Source of the DNA: Acidimicrobiales bacterium
Lineage (GTDB): Bacteria > Actinomycetota > Acidimicrobiia > Acidimicrobiales > Iamiaceae
NCBI GenBank assembly: GCA_025463365.1
Contig: JAOBWM010000057.1
Span: 1-39,508, forward strand
Direction of reading: 5' to 3'
Length of the DNA stretch: 39,508 bases
Shown: piece by piece, positions 15,773-24,021 of the stretch
Position numbering within the stretch: the stretch's first letter is position 1
Layout of the letters: every line of letters begins with the position of its first letter
Notes under the pieces: model-generated
Databases searched by the model: none
What the model was told of the DNA's origin: nothing
Seen by the model: the letters and a program-made list of their open reading frames with translations, nothing else
Made by a program: the position numbers and the translations under genes

Positions 15773-16681
15773 TCAGCGTGTCCAACGCGGGTTCTGGGCT
15801 GCGGTCGTGACCTGTCTCCGCAACGTCACTGCCACCCAGCCGTCCTCAGCGGTGACCTGGACGACGGTCAGCGGGGCCAGGCGGTCGGTGGTGGCCTGCC
15901 AGCGGTCCGCGAGCAGGCCGGACACGACGAGCGTTCCGCCGGGTGCGACCGCGGCGACGAGGTCGGCCGACAGGTCGGCGATGACCGGGGCGAGGAGGTT
16001 GGCGAGCAGGAGGTCGAACGTGGACGGCTCGTCGCTCGTCGCCGCGGCGCTGACGACCTCGGCGAGCGAGCGGGTCGAGGCATCGATCGCGCCGTGGCCG
16101 GCGACGGGCACGGCGTTGCGCGCCGCGTTGTCCCGGACGGCGTGCGGCGACGCGGGGTCGACGTCGATCGCGACGACCGGCGTTGCGCCGAGGAGTGCGG
16201 CGATCACCGACAGGACACCGCTGCCGGCACCGACGTCGAGCACGGACGTGCCCGGGTGCACCAGGTCGTCGAGCAGTGCGGCCACGAGCCGGGTGGTGGG
16301 GTGGGATCCCGAGCCGAAGGTGCGACCGGGGTCGAGCAGCAGGAGTCGCTCACCGTCGCCCGGCGTGGGCGGCTCCAGCCAGGCCGGCACGAGCCACCAT
16401 CGACCGGCGCGCTCGGGCACGGCGAACTCGCGCCACGCGTCGGCACCGTCGTCGGTGACGGGCTCGACGCGGACCGGTGCGTACCCTGCCGCCTCCGCCC
16501 CGTCGGCGGCATCGGCGGCGGGGCCCGGGTGTTCGTAGCCCGCGAGCAGCAGGGCTCGAGGACCAGCCGTCGATCGTTCCTCGATGGCGGCCGCGCCGTG
16601 GGCCCACAGCAGCGCGCTCGCGGCCTCGACCTCGCTCGGGTCCACCTTCACGACGACGGTCGTCCAGCCATCCGTGGGCAC
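15773..16681 (-). CDS. prmA: Ribosomal protein L11 methyltransferase
   Basis: 302 residues from the GTG at 16681. PrmA trimethylates ribosomal protein L11 using S-adenosylmethionine. The N-terminal ~100 residues form the small substrate-recognition domain. The C-terminal Rossmann domain shows the PrmA-typical GRTFGSGSHPTT loop, SAM motif I (LDVGAGSGVLS), the acidic end of strand 2 (VAIDVDP) and NLLAPVI in the catalytic loop position. A frame continuing upstream to 16750 is less likely because TACGGT sits six bases before the chosen GTG. It is divergent from the anti-sigma-type gene. Confidence 0.88.
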   Translation of the reverse strand: MPTDGWTTVVVKVDPSEVEAASALLWAHGAAAIEERSTAGPRALLLAGYEHPGPAADAADGAEAAGYAPVRVEPVTDDGADAWREFAVPERAGRWWLVPAWLEPPTPGDGERLLLLDPGRTFGSGSHPTTRLVAALLDDLVHPGTSVLDVGAGSGVLSVIAALLGATPVVAIDVDPASPHAVRDNAARNAVPVAGHGAIDASTRSLAEVVSAAATSDEPSTFDLLLANLLAPVIADLSADLVAAVAPGGTLVVSGLLADRWQATTDRLAPLTVVQVTAEDGWVAVTLRRQVTTAAQNPRWTR

Positions 16682-16687
16682 GACCGA

Positions 16688-16693
16688 ACCGTA
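16688..16693 (-). promoter_or_regulatory. Candidate -10 (TACGGT), leaderless prmA start
   Basis: TACGGT ends six bases before the prmA GTG at 16681. The spacing would put the first transcribed base at the start codon. Confidence 0.55.
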
Positions 16694-16786
16694 GCGGCGA
16701 CGGTGCCCAGGTCCCGGAGGGTGACCCGAGGGGGTGCTCGTCGTGAACATGGGTGATGAAGCCGGTTCGGGCTCCGTGCCGCGGGG

Positions 16787-16792
16787 TACGGT
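16787..16792 (+). promoter_or_regulatory. Candidate -10 (TACGGT) for the anti-sigma-type gene
   Basis: TACGGT ends eight bases before the ATG at 16801. The predicted transcript is leaderless or has a leader of one or two bases. Confidence 0.5.
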
Positions 16793-16800
16793 CGCCGCCG

Positions 16801-17187
16801 ATGTCCGGATTCCTCGAGCTGGGGCCCACCCCCGACAGCGTCGGCCGCGCCCGCCGGTTCAGCGTGGCCTACGCGCACGACTCCGGCATGAGCGAGGTCT
16901 CGGACACGTTGTCGCTCCTCGTGAGCGAACTTGTCAGCAACGTCGTGCTGCACGCGCGCACGCCCTGCGTGCTCCACATCGAGCGCTCGCGGGAGCGCAT
17001 CCGGGTGCAGGTGCGTGACGGGTCGGACCGCATGCCCGGCTCCACGCAGCGCTCGGACCCCTTCGCCCAGTCCGGGCGAGGCATGGTGCTCGTCGAGAGC
17101 CTCAGCTCGGGACACGGCGTCGACAAGTTGGCCGAAGGCGGCAAGACGGTGTGGTTCGAGCTCCTCGTTCCCGCTGAGGTTCGCTGA
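16801..17187 (+). CDS. RsbW/SpoIIAB-type ATP-binding protein (anti-sigma kinase family)
   Basis: 128 residues forming a single HATPase_c_2 domain. The N-box is visible in SELVSNVVLHA, the G1 box in VRDGSDRMPG and the G2 box in SGRGMVLVESLS. Proteins of this type bind a sigma factor or phosphorylate an anti-anti-sigma factor. No sigma or STAS gene lies beside it, so its target is unknown. The ATG at 16801 fits the promoter and the family's N-terminus; an upstream ATG at 16753 would add 16 unlikely residues. The next gene overlaps by one base (TGATG), suggesting co-translation and a shared function. Confidence 0.85.
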   Translation: MSGFLELGPTPDSVGRARRFSVAYAHDSGMSEVSDTLSLLVSELVSNVVLHARTPCVLHIERSRERIRVQVRDGSDRMPGSTQRSDPFAQSGRGMVLVESLSSGHGVDKLAEGGKTVWFELLVPAEVR

Positions 17188-17639
17188 TGCTCGACCAGCG
17201 CGAGGTGCGCAACGTGGTGCTCGACCACCTGCCGGCCCAGACGTTCGAGGCCGCGGTGTCCTACCTCGGCGACACCTTGCGCGAATGCCAACTCGTCCTC
17301 GTCGGCCGCACCCAGGGCTCCGATCACGATCCCATCCTGTCGGCGTTGGCCGAAGGCTTGGTCCCAGACCTCGAGGAGATCGGCGACGCGTTCGACGCAT
17401 CGTCGGTCATCCAGCTCGACGACGGCAGTCTGCGGCTCGACGGCGAGCTCGAGGTCGCTCAGACCGGCACGCTCGCCCACCTGCAGATGCAGCTCATCCA
17501 GGTCCGGCTCCTCGGCCGTCGCGGGGGGCTGATGGTGCGCAGCGATCCCGACGTCACGCAGCTCCTCGCCTGGATCTGGGACGAGCTGTCCGACCAGCTC
17601 CACGGCCGGCCGCCCCGCCCGTACCACGCCGCCACGTAG
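17187..17639 (+). CDS. Unknown protein co-translated with the anti-sigma-type ATPase
   Basis: 150 residues, soluble, family not recognised. It has an N-terminal helix-rich half (LGDTLRECQLVLVGR), an acidic middle (PDLEEIGDAFDASSVIQLDDGS) and a C-terminal half with a hydrophobic heptad-like stretch (LAHLQMQLIQVRLLG) and a Trp-containing helix (LLAWIWDELSDQL). Its ATG shares one base with the upstream stop, so translation is probably coupled to the HATPase protein. The context suggests a partner, substrate or sensor for that protein; this is inference. Its stop codon forms part of the candidate -10 of the next gene. Confidence 0.75.
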   Translation: MLDQREVRNVVLDHLPAQTFEAAVSYLGDTLRECQLVLVGRTQGSDHDPILSALAEGLVPDLEEIGDAFDASSVIQLDDGSLRLDGELEVAQTGTLAHLQMQLIQVRLLGRRGGLMVRSDPDVTQLLAWIWDELSDQLHGRPPRPYHAAT

Positions 17640-17642
17640 CGT
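17637..17642 (+). promoter_or_regulatory. Candidate -10 (TAGCGT) overlapping a stop codon
   Basis: TAGCGT begins with the TAG stop of the preceding gene. It would give a leader of about 19 bases ending in the sulfatase ribosome-binding site. Confidence 0.35.
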
Positions 17643-17661
17643 TCCCCGAGATCCGGGGAGG
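17643..17661 (+). promoter_or_regulatory. Shine-Dalgarno (GGGGAGG) partly paired in a hairpin
   Basis: TCCCC at 17643-17647 can pair with GGGGA at 17655-17659, which belongs to the GGGGAGG ribosome-binding site of the TTG start at 17668. The five-base stem could reduce translation. Confidence 0.35.
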
Positions 17662-17667
17662 ACGAGG

Positions 17668-19218
17668 TTGCCTGCTGCCAACGTGCTGTACATCACCGTC
17701 GACCAGTGGCGGGGCGACTGCCTGAGCGCGGCCGGCCATCCCGTGGTCCGCACGCCGGCGCTCGACGCCCTCGCGGCGCGGGGCGTGCGCTTCGCCAACC
17801 ACTGGTCGGTAACGGCGCCCTGCGGTCCGAGCCGGGCGTCGCTGCACACCGGCCTGTACGCGATGAACCACCGGTCGATCAACAACGGCACGCCGCTCGA
17901 CGATCGCTTCACCAACATCGCACGCGAGGTGCGAGCGCTCGGCTACGACCCGACGCTGTTCGGCTACACGGATACCAGTGTCGATCCCCGGACCGTCTCC
18001 GATCCGCAGGATCCTCGGCTGTGGGACTACGAGGGGGTGATGCCGGGCTTCACCGAGGGCGTGGTCCTGGCCACGCGCAAGATGGCGCCCTGGCACGCGT
18101 GGCTGGTCGCCAACGGCGTCGAGGTCCCCTCGAACCCCGCCGACCTGTTCGAGGCGATCCCCGGGTATCCGGGCGCCGACGACCACGCGCCCAGCTGGGC
18201 ACCCAGTCGGTTCCCCGCCGAGTTCACCGAGACGGCGTTCCTCACCGAGGCCGTGATCGGCTGGCTCGACCGGCGTCCCGACGACGCGCCCTGGTTCGCC
18301 CACGTGTCCTACATCCGGCCCCACCCGCCGTACCGGGCACCTGAGGGCTACCACGACCGCTACCACCCGGACGAGGGCGATCCGTTCCGTCGCCTGCCCG
18401 ACCGGGCGGCGGAGATCGCGTCGCACCCGATCCACGCCCTCGGTGCCGACCTGGCCGGGTGCCCGCTCGACGAGGCCGAGGCCCGCCAGCTCCGCGCCAC
18501 CTACTGGGGCAACATGGCCGAGGTCGACGACCAGCTCGCCCGCCTGTTCGCCCACCTCGACGCCACCGGTCTGGCCGACGACACGTTGGTCGTGCTCACC
18601 GCCGACCACGGCGACCAGATGGGCGACCACTGGCTGGTGGAGAAGCTCGGCTGGTGGGACGAGAGCTACCACGTGCCTCTGATCGTGGTGGACCCGCGGC
18701 CCGAGGCGGACGCCACTCGTGGCACCGTCGTCGATCACGTCACCGAGTCGGTCGACCTCATGCCGACGCTGTGCACCTGGGTCGGCGCCGAGATCCCGAT
18801 CGCGGTCGACGGTCGCGAGCTCCAGCCGTTCCTCCACCCGACGGCTCCCGACGGCGAGCTCGCGGTGCCCGACGACTGGCGCACCGAGGCCCACTTCCAA
18901 TGGGACTTCCGCGATCCGGTCCAACACCTGGCCGAAGACATCGCGGGGCTCACGATGGAGCAGTGCACGGTCGACGTGCTGCGCGCCGCCGACCACAAGT
19001 ACGTCCACCTCGGCAACGGCGACGCGCTGTTCTTCGACTTCGCCGACGATCCCGACCAGGTGGTCGACCGCATCGACGATCCCGCGTGCGCCGACCGGAT
19101 CTCCGAGGCGCGCAGCCGCCTCCTGTCGTGGCGGATGCGCCACATGGACCGCACTCTCACCGGGACCCGCGTGACCCGCCGCCGGGGCCTGGTCGTGCGG
19201 CGGGACCCGCGGCGCTGA
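17668..19218 (+). CDS. Sulfatase-superfamily hydrolase, phosphonate monoester hydrolase-like
   Basis: 516 residues from a TTG start with GGGGAGG upstream. The alkaline-phosphatase-superfamily metal site begins in VDQWRGD, and the formylglycine motif CGPSR is at 52-56 followed by ASLHTGLY. The second metal-binding region is TADHGDQMGDH. The N-terminal DQWRGD, and the MNHRS...NNGTPLD stretch after the active site, are closer to the phosphonate monoester hydrolase/phosphodiesterase branch than to aryl sulfatases, so the substrate may be a phosphonate, phosphodiester or sulfate ester. There is no signal peptide, so it is probably cytoplasmic. Activation would need a formylglycine-generating enzyme, not seen in this window. 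Confidence 0.85.
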   Translation: MPAANVLYITVDQWRGDCLSAAGHPVVRTPALDALAARGVRFANHWSVTAPCGPSRASLHTGLYAMNHRSINNGTPLDDRFTNIAREVRALGYDPTLFGYTDTSVDPRTVSDPQDPRLWDYEGVMPGFTEGVVLATRKMAPWHAWLVANGVEVPSNPADLFEAIPGYPGADDHAPSWAPSRFPAEFTETAFLTEAVIGWLDRRPDDAPWFAHVSYIRPHPPYRAPEGYHDRYHPDEGDPFRRLPDRAAEIASHPIHALGADLAGCPLDEAEARQLRATYWGNMAEVDDQLARLFAHLDATGLADDTLVVLTADHGDQMGDHWLVEKLGWWDESYHVPLIVVDPRPEADATRGTVVDHVTESVDLMPTLCTWVGAEIPIAVDGRELQPFLHPTAPDGELAVPDDWRTEAHFQWDFRDPVQHLAEDIAGLTMEQCTVDVLRAADHKYVHLGNGDALFFDFADDPDQVVDRIDDPACADRISEARSRLLSWRMRHMDRTLTGTRVTRRRGLVVRRDPRR

Positions 19219-19227
19219 GACGAGGTC

Positions 19228-19264
19228 CGCGAACGTGTCGGGACGGCCATCCGTCAGGTTCGCG
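19228..19264. terminator. Nested inverted repeats after the sulfatase gene
   Basis: CGCGAAC (19228-19234) pairs with GTTCGCG (19258-19264), and inside that loop GACGG (19242-19246) pairs with CCGTC (19251-19255). The structure lies just after the sulfatase stop and has no T-run. A terminator is the simplest reading. Confidence 0.4.
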
Positions 19265-19317
19265 TCACCCTCCTGACAGGCGTCCCGGAGCCCGTTGCCG
19301 GCTGGCAGGCTCGTGCC

Positions 19318-19881
19318 ATGCGCGGCTTCGGACGTCGGTCGGTGAGGCGACTCGGGACACCGATCGAGCCATCACCGACGTCGATCGACGGGCGAGGGGA
19401 GCGGATCCCGCTCGTCTACCGTCTCGTCGCCGACGACCACGGATGGCCGCCGGTCGACGCCGAGAAGCTGTGGGTGGCACCGCAGGGCCACGACCTGTTC
19501 CGCATCGACAACATCCCCTTCTTCGTGCAGAACCTGGCCCAGGGCGACGTGGTTCGGGCCGTTCCTGTCAGCGGCCACCTCCTCCCGCTGAGCCGGGTCA
19601 GCTGGGGCGGCAACCGCACGGTGCGGATCCGGCCCCGGCCCCGCGGACCGATCGGCGAGGACCTGCAAGCGATCTTCGACCTGTTCGTGCCGCTCGGCGT
19701 CGAGGCCGAAGGAGACCCGAGGCACCTCCTCGCCGCGCTCAACGTCCCGGCGCCGCTCGATCCCACGCCGATCCGAGAACTGCTCCAGCAGGGCACGAGC
19801 GACGGCTGGTGGGACCACGAGGAGTCGTGCGTGGACCCGGGCTGGTATCGCAACGAACCGGCCCGCGGCGCCGGGGCCTGA
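19318..19881 (+). CDS. DUF4265 domain protein
   Basis: 187 residues. The central part matches the DUF4265 pattern: EKLWV near the start, a strand followed by IDNIPFFVQNLAQGDVVRA, then a conserved Gly/Arg strand. Proteins of this domain are small, soluble and of unknown function, often found singly or near toxin-type loci. The C-terminal ~70 residues are acidic and end in Trp-rich motifs (DGWWDHEESC) around a single Cys. No operon partner is evident: about 100 bases with inverted repeats separate it from the sulfatase gene. Confidence 0.75.
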   Translation: MRGFGRRSVRRLGTPIEPSPTSIDGRGERIPLVYRLVADDHGWPPVDAEKLWVAPQGHDLFRIDNIPFFVQNLAQGDVVRAVPVSGHLLPLSRVSWGGNRTVRIRPRPRGPIGEDLQAIFDLFVPLGVEAEGDPRHLLAALNVPAPLDPTPIRELLQQGTSDGWWDHEESCVDPGWYRNEPARGAGA

Positions 19882-19903
19882 GGCTGCCGCATAGGCCGAA
19901 CGG

Positions 19904-21286
19904 ATGCATTGCGCGCCGCGGGCCCCGCCATCGCTCAAGGTGACGGCGGCATCCGTCGATGCCGTGGAGATCAGCGACTTCACCCGGGCCGATGTCGCCC
20001 ACCTCTTGCGCCGAGCGGGGTTCGGCGGCACCACCGTCGAGGTCGACGCGCTCGCCGGCGAGCCATCGTGGGTCGCCGTGGTCGACGCGGTGCTCGACAC
20101 CTCGGCCAACCCCCCGGACACCATCCCGGCCCTCGTCGACGACACCGATGACGAGTACTACGGCGCCTGGGTGGCCGCCGTGCACTACTGGCTCGACCGG
20201 ATGGCCACCACGCCCACCCCGCTGGTCGAGAAGATCACGCTCTTCTGGCACGGGGTCCTCACGTCGTCGACCGAAGGGCCGCTCACCCGCCTGGTCTTCC
20301 GCCAGGTCAAGACCTATCGCTCCCTCGGCCTCGGGGACATCCACGCCCTCATGCAGGCGATGGCGATCGACCCGGCGATGCTCGACTACCTCGACAACGA
20401 CGAGAACGTCGCCGAGCAACCCAACGAGAACTTCGCCCGCGAGCTCATGGAGCTGTTCACGCTCGGCAACGCCATGTTCGCCGAGTCCGACGTGATCGCC
20501 ATGGCCCGAGCGTGGACCGGGCACGGCACGACCGACGACGGGGAGCACTACGAGTTCCACGCCGGCGACCACGACAGCGGGACCAAGACCCTCTTCGGCA
20601 TCACGAAGAACTGGAACGGGCCCGCCGCGATCACCGAGATCGTGCGGGGCGTGAAGCAGCCGGTGTGCGCCCGCTACCTCGCTGGTCGCCTGTGGTCGTT
20701 CTTCGCCTACCCGAACCCGTCGGCCACGCTCCTCGACGACCTCCAGGCCGCACTGATCGCCGCCGGCATGAACGTGAAGGCGTTCCTGCGGGTCGCGTTC
20801 CTCCGGCCGGAGTTCCGCCTCGCCACCACGCGAACCGCCCTGGTGCGCAGCCCGATCGAGTGGATCGTCGCGATCATGCGAGCCACCGGCATGGCCTCGG
20901 CCGACCTGCACCCCGAATGGTGGATGGACCGGCTCGGCCAGACCATGTACCAGCCGCCCAACGTGTCGGGCTGGAAGCAGAACGGTGCGTGGATCTCGAG
21001 TTCGGCCCAGTGGGCGAAGGGGTCCTACGCCGACTCGGTGCGTTGGCTCGCGACCGACCCTGATGCGGAGCAGGGGCCTCACCTGTTCGCCGGCATCGAC
21101 GCGTCGACCCCTGCGGTCGCCGCCCAGATCGCGCTCGACCGCTTCGGCGTCGACGACCCCTCCCCGCTGACCCGCCAGCAGCTCCAGGCCTTCGTCGCCC
21201 GGGAACAGGCCGCGGACCGCGGGTGGGCCGTGGCGCCCGGCCTCGTCGCGCTGTGCATGCTCAGCCCCGACTTCCAGCTGGCCTAG
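19904..21286 (+). CDS. DUF1800 family protein
   Basis: 460 residues. The N-terminal segment DVAHLLRRAGFG, the core EKITLFWHGVLT, the EQPNENFARELMELFTLG motif and the C-terminal MYQPPNVSGWK are hallmarks of DUF1800. The function is unknown. Members are nearly always encoded beside a DUF1501 protein, as here (stop eight bases before the next ATG), suggesting an exported complex. There is no clear signal peptide, so it may be carried out with its Tat-dependent partner. The start could be ATG 19904 or in-frame GTG 19940; neither has a good ribosome-binding site, and the conserved domain begins after both. Confidence 0.88.
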   Translation: MHCAPRAPPSLKVTAASVDAVEISDFTRADVAHLLRRAGFGGTTVEVDALAGEPSWVAVVDAVLDTSANPPDTIPALVDDTDDEYYGAWVAAVHYWLDRMATTPTPLVEKITLFWHGVLTSSTEGPLTRLVFRQVKTYRSLGLGDIHALMQAMAIDPAMLDYLDNDENVAEQPNENFARELMELFTLGNAMFAESDVIAMARAWTGHGTTDDGEHYEFHAGDHDSGTKTLFGITKNWNGPAAITEIVRGVKQPVCARYLAGRLWSFFAYPNPSATLLDDLQAALIAAGMNVKAFLRVAFLRPEFRLATTRTALVRSPIEWIVAIMRATGMASADLHPEWWMDRLGQTMYQPPNVSGWKQNGAWISSSAQWAKGSYADSVRWLATDPDAEQGPHLFAGIDASTPAVAAQIALDRFGVDDPSPLTRQQLQAFVAREQAADRGWAVAPGLVALCMLSPDFQLA

Positions 21287-21294
21287 GACGACCG

Positions 21295-23274
21295 ATGGAC
21301 GACCCCGACCCACGCTCGATCCGCCGGCGCCTATCCATCCCAGCCGGCCACATCGCAGGCCAGGTGAGCCGGCGCCGGTTCCTGCAGGGCACGCTCGCGT
21401 CGGGAGCCGCCCTCGGCACCATGGGTGCCCTGCCCGGGATCTTCGACGGTCTCGCCGCCGCGGCCACCCCGCTCGGCGCCACCGAGGGCGTCCTCATCGT
21501 GCTGCACCTCGGTGGCGGCAACGACGGCCTGAACACGGTCGTGCCGATCGGCGACGGTGCGTACCAGGCGGCGCGCGGCGCCATCGCCATCGGGAACCCG
21601 CTCCCGCTCACGAGCAGCTTCGGGTTCCATCCGTCGCTCCCGAAGCTGAAGGCCCGCTACACCGCCGGAAAGGTCGCCGTGGTCCAAGGCGTCGGCCAGT
21701 CCACCGTGAACGACCTCAGCCACTTCTCCTCCACCGCCAGCTGGATGGCAGGTACCGCCGGCTCGAGCCGAACGACAGGGTGGCTCGGCCGCTGGCTCGA
21801 TGGCGTGAGCGGTTCGGTCGACGGCCTGCGCGCCGTCACGATCGGTTCGTCGATCCCGCTCCACCTCGCCGGCCAGCAGGTGGTGGTCACGGCGCTCGAC
21901 ACCGAGGGCGACCTCTTCGGCGCGGACCGTCGCGAGGACTGGATGACCAGCGTCTACGACACCGTCAGCGCCTACGGATCGGGCCCCACCGGCAAGGGCG
22001 TGTGGGCCGACAAGATCGCCAAGGCCGGTGCCTCCTCGGTCGGGCTGGCGACCGAGCTCACCCCGATCTTCACGCCCGAGCTGCCCGACAGCTCGTTGAC
22101 GTCGCAGCTCACGATGATCGCCCGGCTCATCAACGCCGACCTCGGCATCCGCGTGTTCGACGCCTCGCTCGGCAGCTTCGACACCCACGACGGGCAGCTC
22201 GGCGAGCAGGCCGAGCTGTTCGCCGACCTCGATGCCGCGGTCGATGCGTTCTACGCCACGCTGGCCCCGAGCTGGACCCGCCGGGTGGCGATGATGACGT
22301 TCAGCGAGTTCGGTCGGCGCGTCGAGGCCAATGCCTCGGCCGGCACGGACCACGGCACCACGTCGTGCCTGCTCGTGATCGGCGACAACGTGAAGGGTGG
22401 GATGCACGGTCAGTTCCCGTCGCTGACCGACCTCGACGACCGCGGCGACACCAAGGTCAAGGTGGACTACCGGAGCGTCTACGCGTCCGTGCTCGGCGGT
22501 TGGCTCGGCGGGGACGCCACCGCCGTGCTCGGTGGTTCCTACGAGGACCTGAAGCTCTTCTCGGCCACTCCGGGCAAGACGCCGACCGGCCCGATCATCA
22601 CCGGACCGTGGGTCCCGTTCGCCACGCCGAGCGACCTGGTCCGCCAGCAGTACCTCGACTTCTACGGCCGGGTGGGCGACCCCTCGGGCGTCGCCTACTG
22701 GACGTCGAAGCTGACCAGTGGCTCCAGGACCATCCCGAGTGTGATCGATGCCTTCCTGCACAGCACCGAGTTCGGGCGCTCGGTGGCGCCGGCGGCCCGA
22801 CTCGCGCTGGCGGCCTTCGGCACGACCCCTGCCTTCGACGACCTGCTCGCGTGGGCCGCCCAGCTCAAGGGCGGCGCGACCGTGCCGGCCGTCGCCGCGT
22901 CGGTCTGTGCCAAGCCGGCGTTCGCCGCCCGCTACGGGAGCAAGACCGACGCCGCGTTCGTCGCGGCCGCGTACCGCGACATCACCGGGCGCGCCCCCTC
23001 GTCGTCAGCCGCGGCCGGCTGGACCTCCAAGCTGGCAGCCCACACCGCCACCCGGGCCGACCTGGTCGCCGCTCTCGTGGTGGTCCCGGCGGCGGTCAGC
23101 CGCTTCCAGGCCCAGGTGGAGGTCCTCATGACCTACGCCGGGCTCCTCCGGCGCCGCCCGGATGCGTCGGGTTGGACCTACTGGGTCGCCAAGGTGGGAG
23201 GCGGTACGTCGATCCAACGGTTGATCGCCCAGTTCTTCGCCTCCTCGGAGTATCGCCGACGCTTCGCTTCGTGA
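21295..23274 (+). CDS. Tat-exported DUF1501 protein with DUF4214 C-terminus
   Basis: 659 residues from the ATG at 21295. The N-terminus has a twin-arginine signal (SRRRFLQGTLASGAALG). The DUF1501 domain follows with HLGGGNDGLNTVVP near its start and FSEFGRRVEANASAGTDHG in the middle, a sulfatase-like fold of unknown activity. The last ~230 residues carry two or three DUF4214 units (YLDFYGRVGDPSGVAYW, YRDITGRAPS..., YAGLLRRRPDASGWTYW), a helical domain seen in surface and allergen-like proteins. It is exported folded, together with the DUF1800 protein if the usual pairing holds. An upstream extension to 21223 is only a shadow of the previous gene. Confidence 0.88.
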   Translation: MDDPDPRSIRRRLSIPAGHIAGQVSRRRFLQGTLASGAALGTMGALPGIFDGLAAAATPLGATEGVLIVLHLGGGNDGLNTVVPIGDGAYQAARGAIAIGNPLPLTSSFGFHPSLPKLKARYTAGKVAVVQGVGQSTVNDLSHFSSTASWMAGTAGSSRTTGWLGRWLDGVSGSVDGLRAVTIGSSIPLHLAGQQVVVTALDTEGDLFGADRREDWMTSVYDTVSAYGSGPTGKGVWADKIAKAGASSVGLATELTPIFTPELPDSSLTSQLTMIARLINADLGIRVFDASLGSFDTHDGQLGEQAELFADLDAAVDAFYATLAPSWTRRVAMMTFSEFGRRVEANASAGTDHGTTSCLLVIGDNVKGGMHGQFPSLTDLDDRGDTKVKVDYRSVYASVLGGWLGGDATAVLGGSYEDLKLFSATPGKTPTGPIITGPWVPFATPSDLVRQQYLDFYGRVGDPSGVAYWTSKLTSGSRTIPSVIDAFLHSTEFGRSVAPAARLALAAFGTTPAFDDLLAWAAQLKGGATVPAVAASVCAKPAFAARYGSKTDAAFVAAAYRDITGRAPSSSAAAGWTSKLAAHTATRADLVAALVVVPAAVSRFQAQVEVLMTYAGLLRRRPDASGWTYWVAKVGGGTSIQRLIAQFFASSEYRRRFAS

Positions 23275-23330
23275 GATCCGGACGGATGAATTGAGCCAGA
23301 TGGCCCGATGACGGGGAGGTGACGTCGGCG

Positions 23331-23336
23331 TACCGT
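23331..23336 (+). promoter_or_regulatory. Candidate -10 (TACCGT) for the zinc-ribbon gene
   Basis: TACCGT ends nine bases before the ATG at 23346 and rules against the earlier in-frame GTG at 23319. The leader would be two or three bases. Confidence 0.45.
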
Positions 23337-23345
23337 CAAGGTCCC

Positions 23346-23633
23346 ATGCCAGATCGCCTCCGTTCCTTCATCTCGAAGCGATGGCGGGACGCGTTGCGGC
23401 CGGACTCGGACCTGGCCGAGGCCGAGGGCTTGGCCGCCGGTACCGGCCTGCTCACCGGCACGATCGCCCGGACGTCGCACCGGATGCAGGTCGCACCGCC
23501 GTGCCCCATCTGCCACGGAGACGGCGAGATCGTGGTCGTCGACCTCATCGTGCGGGCGACCACCACCCGCTGCATCGATTGCGGTCGCCGCTGGACCACC
23601 CAGGACCTTCCACCAGCCGCCCAACCGAGCTGA
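23346..23633 (+). CDS. Small zinc-ribbon protein, 95 residues
   Basis: The N-terminal half is helical and charged. The C-terminal half has two Cys pairs, CPIC and CIDC, about 30 residues apart, typical of a zinc ribbon. CPIC...GDGE also recalls a DnaJ-like CxxCxGxG knuckle, but only one such knuckle is present. The function is unknown. It precedes the membrane protein and von Willebrand A genes on the same strand with a 55-base gap, so it may or may not belong to them. Confidence 0.7.
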   Translation: MPDRLRSFISKRWRDALRPDSDLAEAEGLAAGTGLLTGTIARTSHRMQVAPPCPICHGDGEIVVVDLIVRATTTRCIDCGRRWTTQDLPPAAQPS

Positions 23634-23688
23634 TCCCACCGGGTTGCTAGGGTCCGGCGCTGGACCGCGCGACCGGGGGGGGGAACGC

Positions 23689-24021
23689 ATGGACGCGACA
23701 ACTCAGCAGAACGTCCGGACACCAGCCGCGACCGTCGGGCCTCCGCTGCTCGTCCTCGCGCTCGCGCTCGCGTCCGTGCTGGCCAGCGTGGCCCTGCTGG
23801 CGGTGGATCGCACCCGAGCCCACGTCATCGGGTACGTCGTCGGCTCGGTCGTCCCGCTCCTGCTGGTCGGGTTCTTCCGCCGCGTCGACCTCGACCGGCG
23901 CCGCAACCCGCGGTACCTGATCAGCCGGGTCGTCCGGCCGGCGTTGATCCTGATCACGGCCGCCGCACTCGTGCTCGCCGCCCTCCACGTGTGGCCCATC
24001 GCCACGGACATGGCGTCGTGA
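23689..24021 (+). CDS. Small membrane protein, 110 residues
   Basis: Three hydrophobic helices (~17-40, ~46-63, ~80-100) separated by a basic loop (RRVDLDRRRNPRYLISR). The ATG at 23689 follows a G-rich stretch usable as a ribosome-binding site, and TAGGGT at 23648-23653 could be its -10. Its stop overlaps the start of the von Willebrand A gene (GTGA), so the two are translationally coupled, and it probably works with that membrane protein. The family is not recognised. Confidence 0.75.
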   Translation: MDATTQQNVRTPAATVGPPLLVLALALASVLASVALLAVDRTRAHVIGYVVGSVVPLLLVGFFRRVDLDRRRNPRYLISRVVRPALILITAAALVLAALHVWPIATDMAS

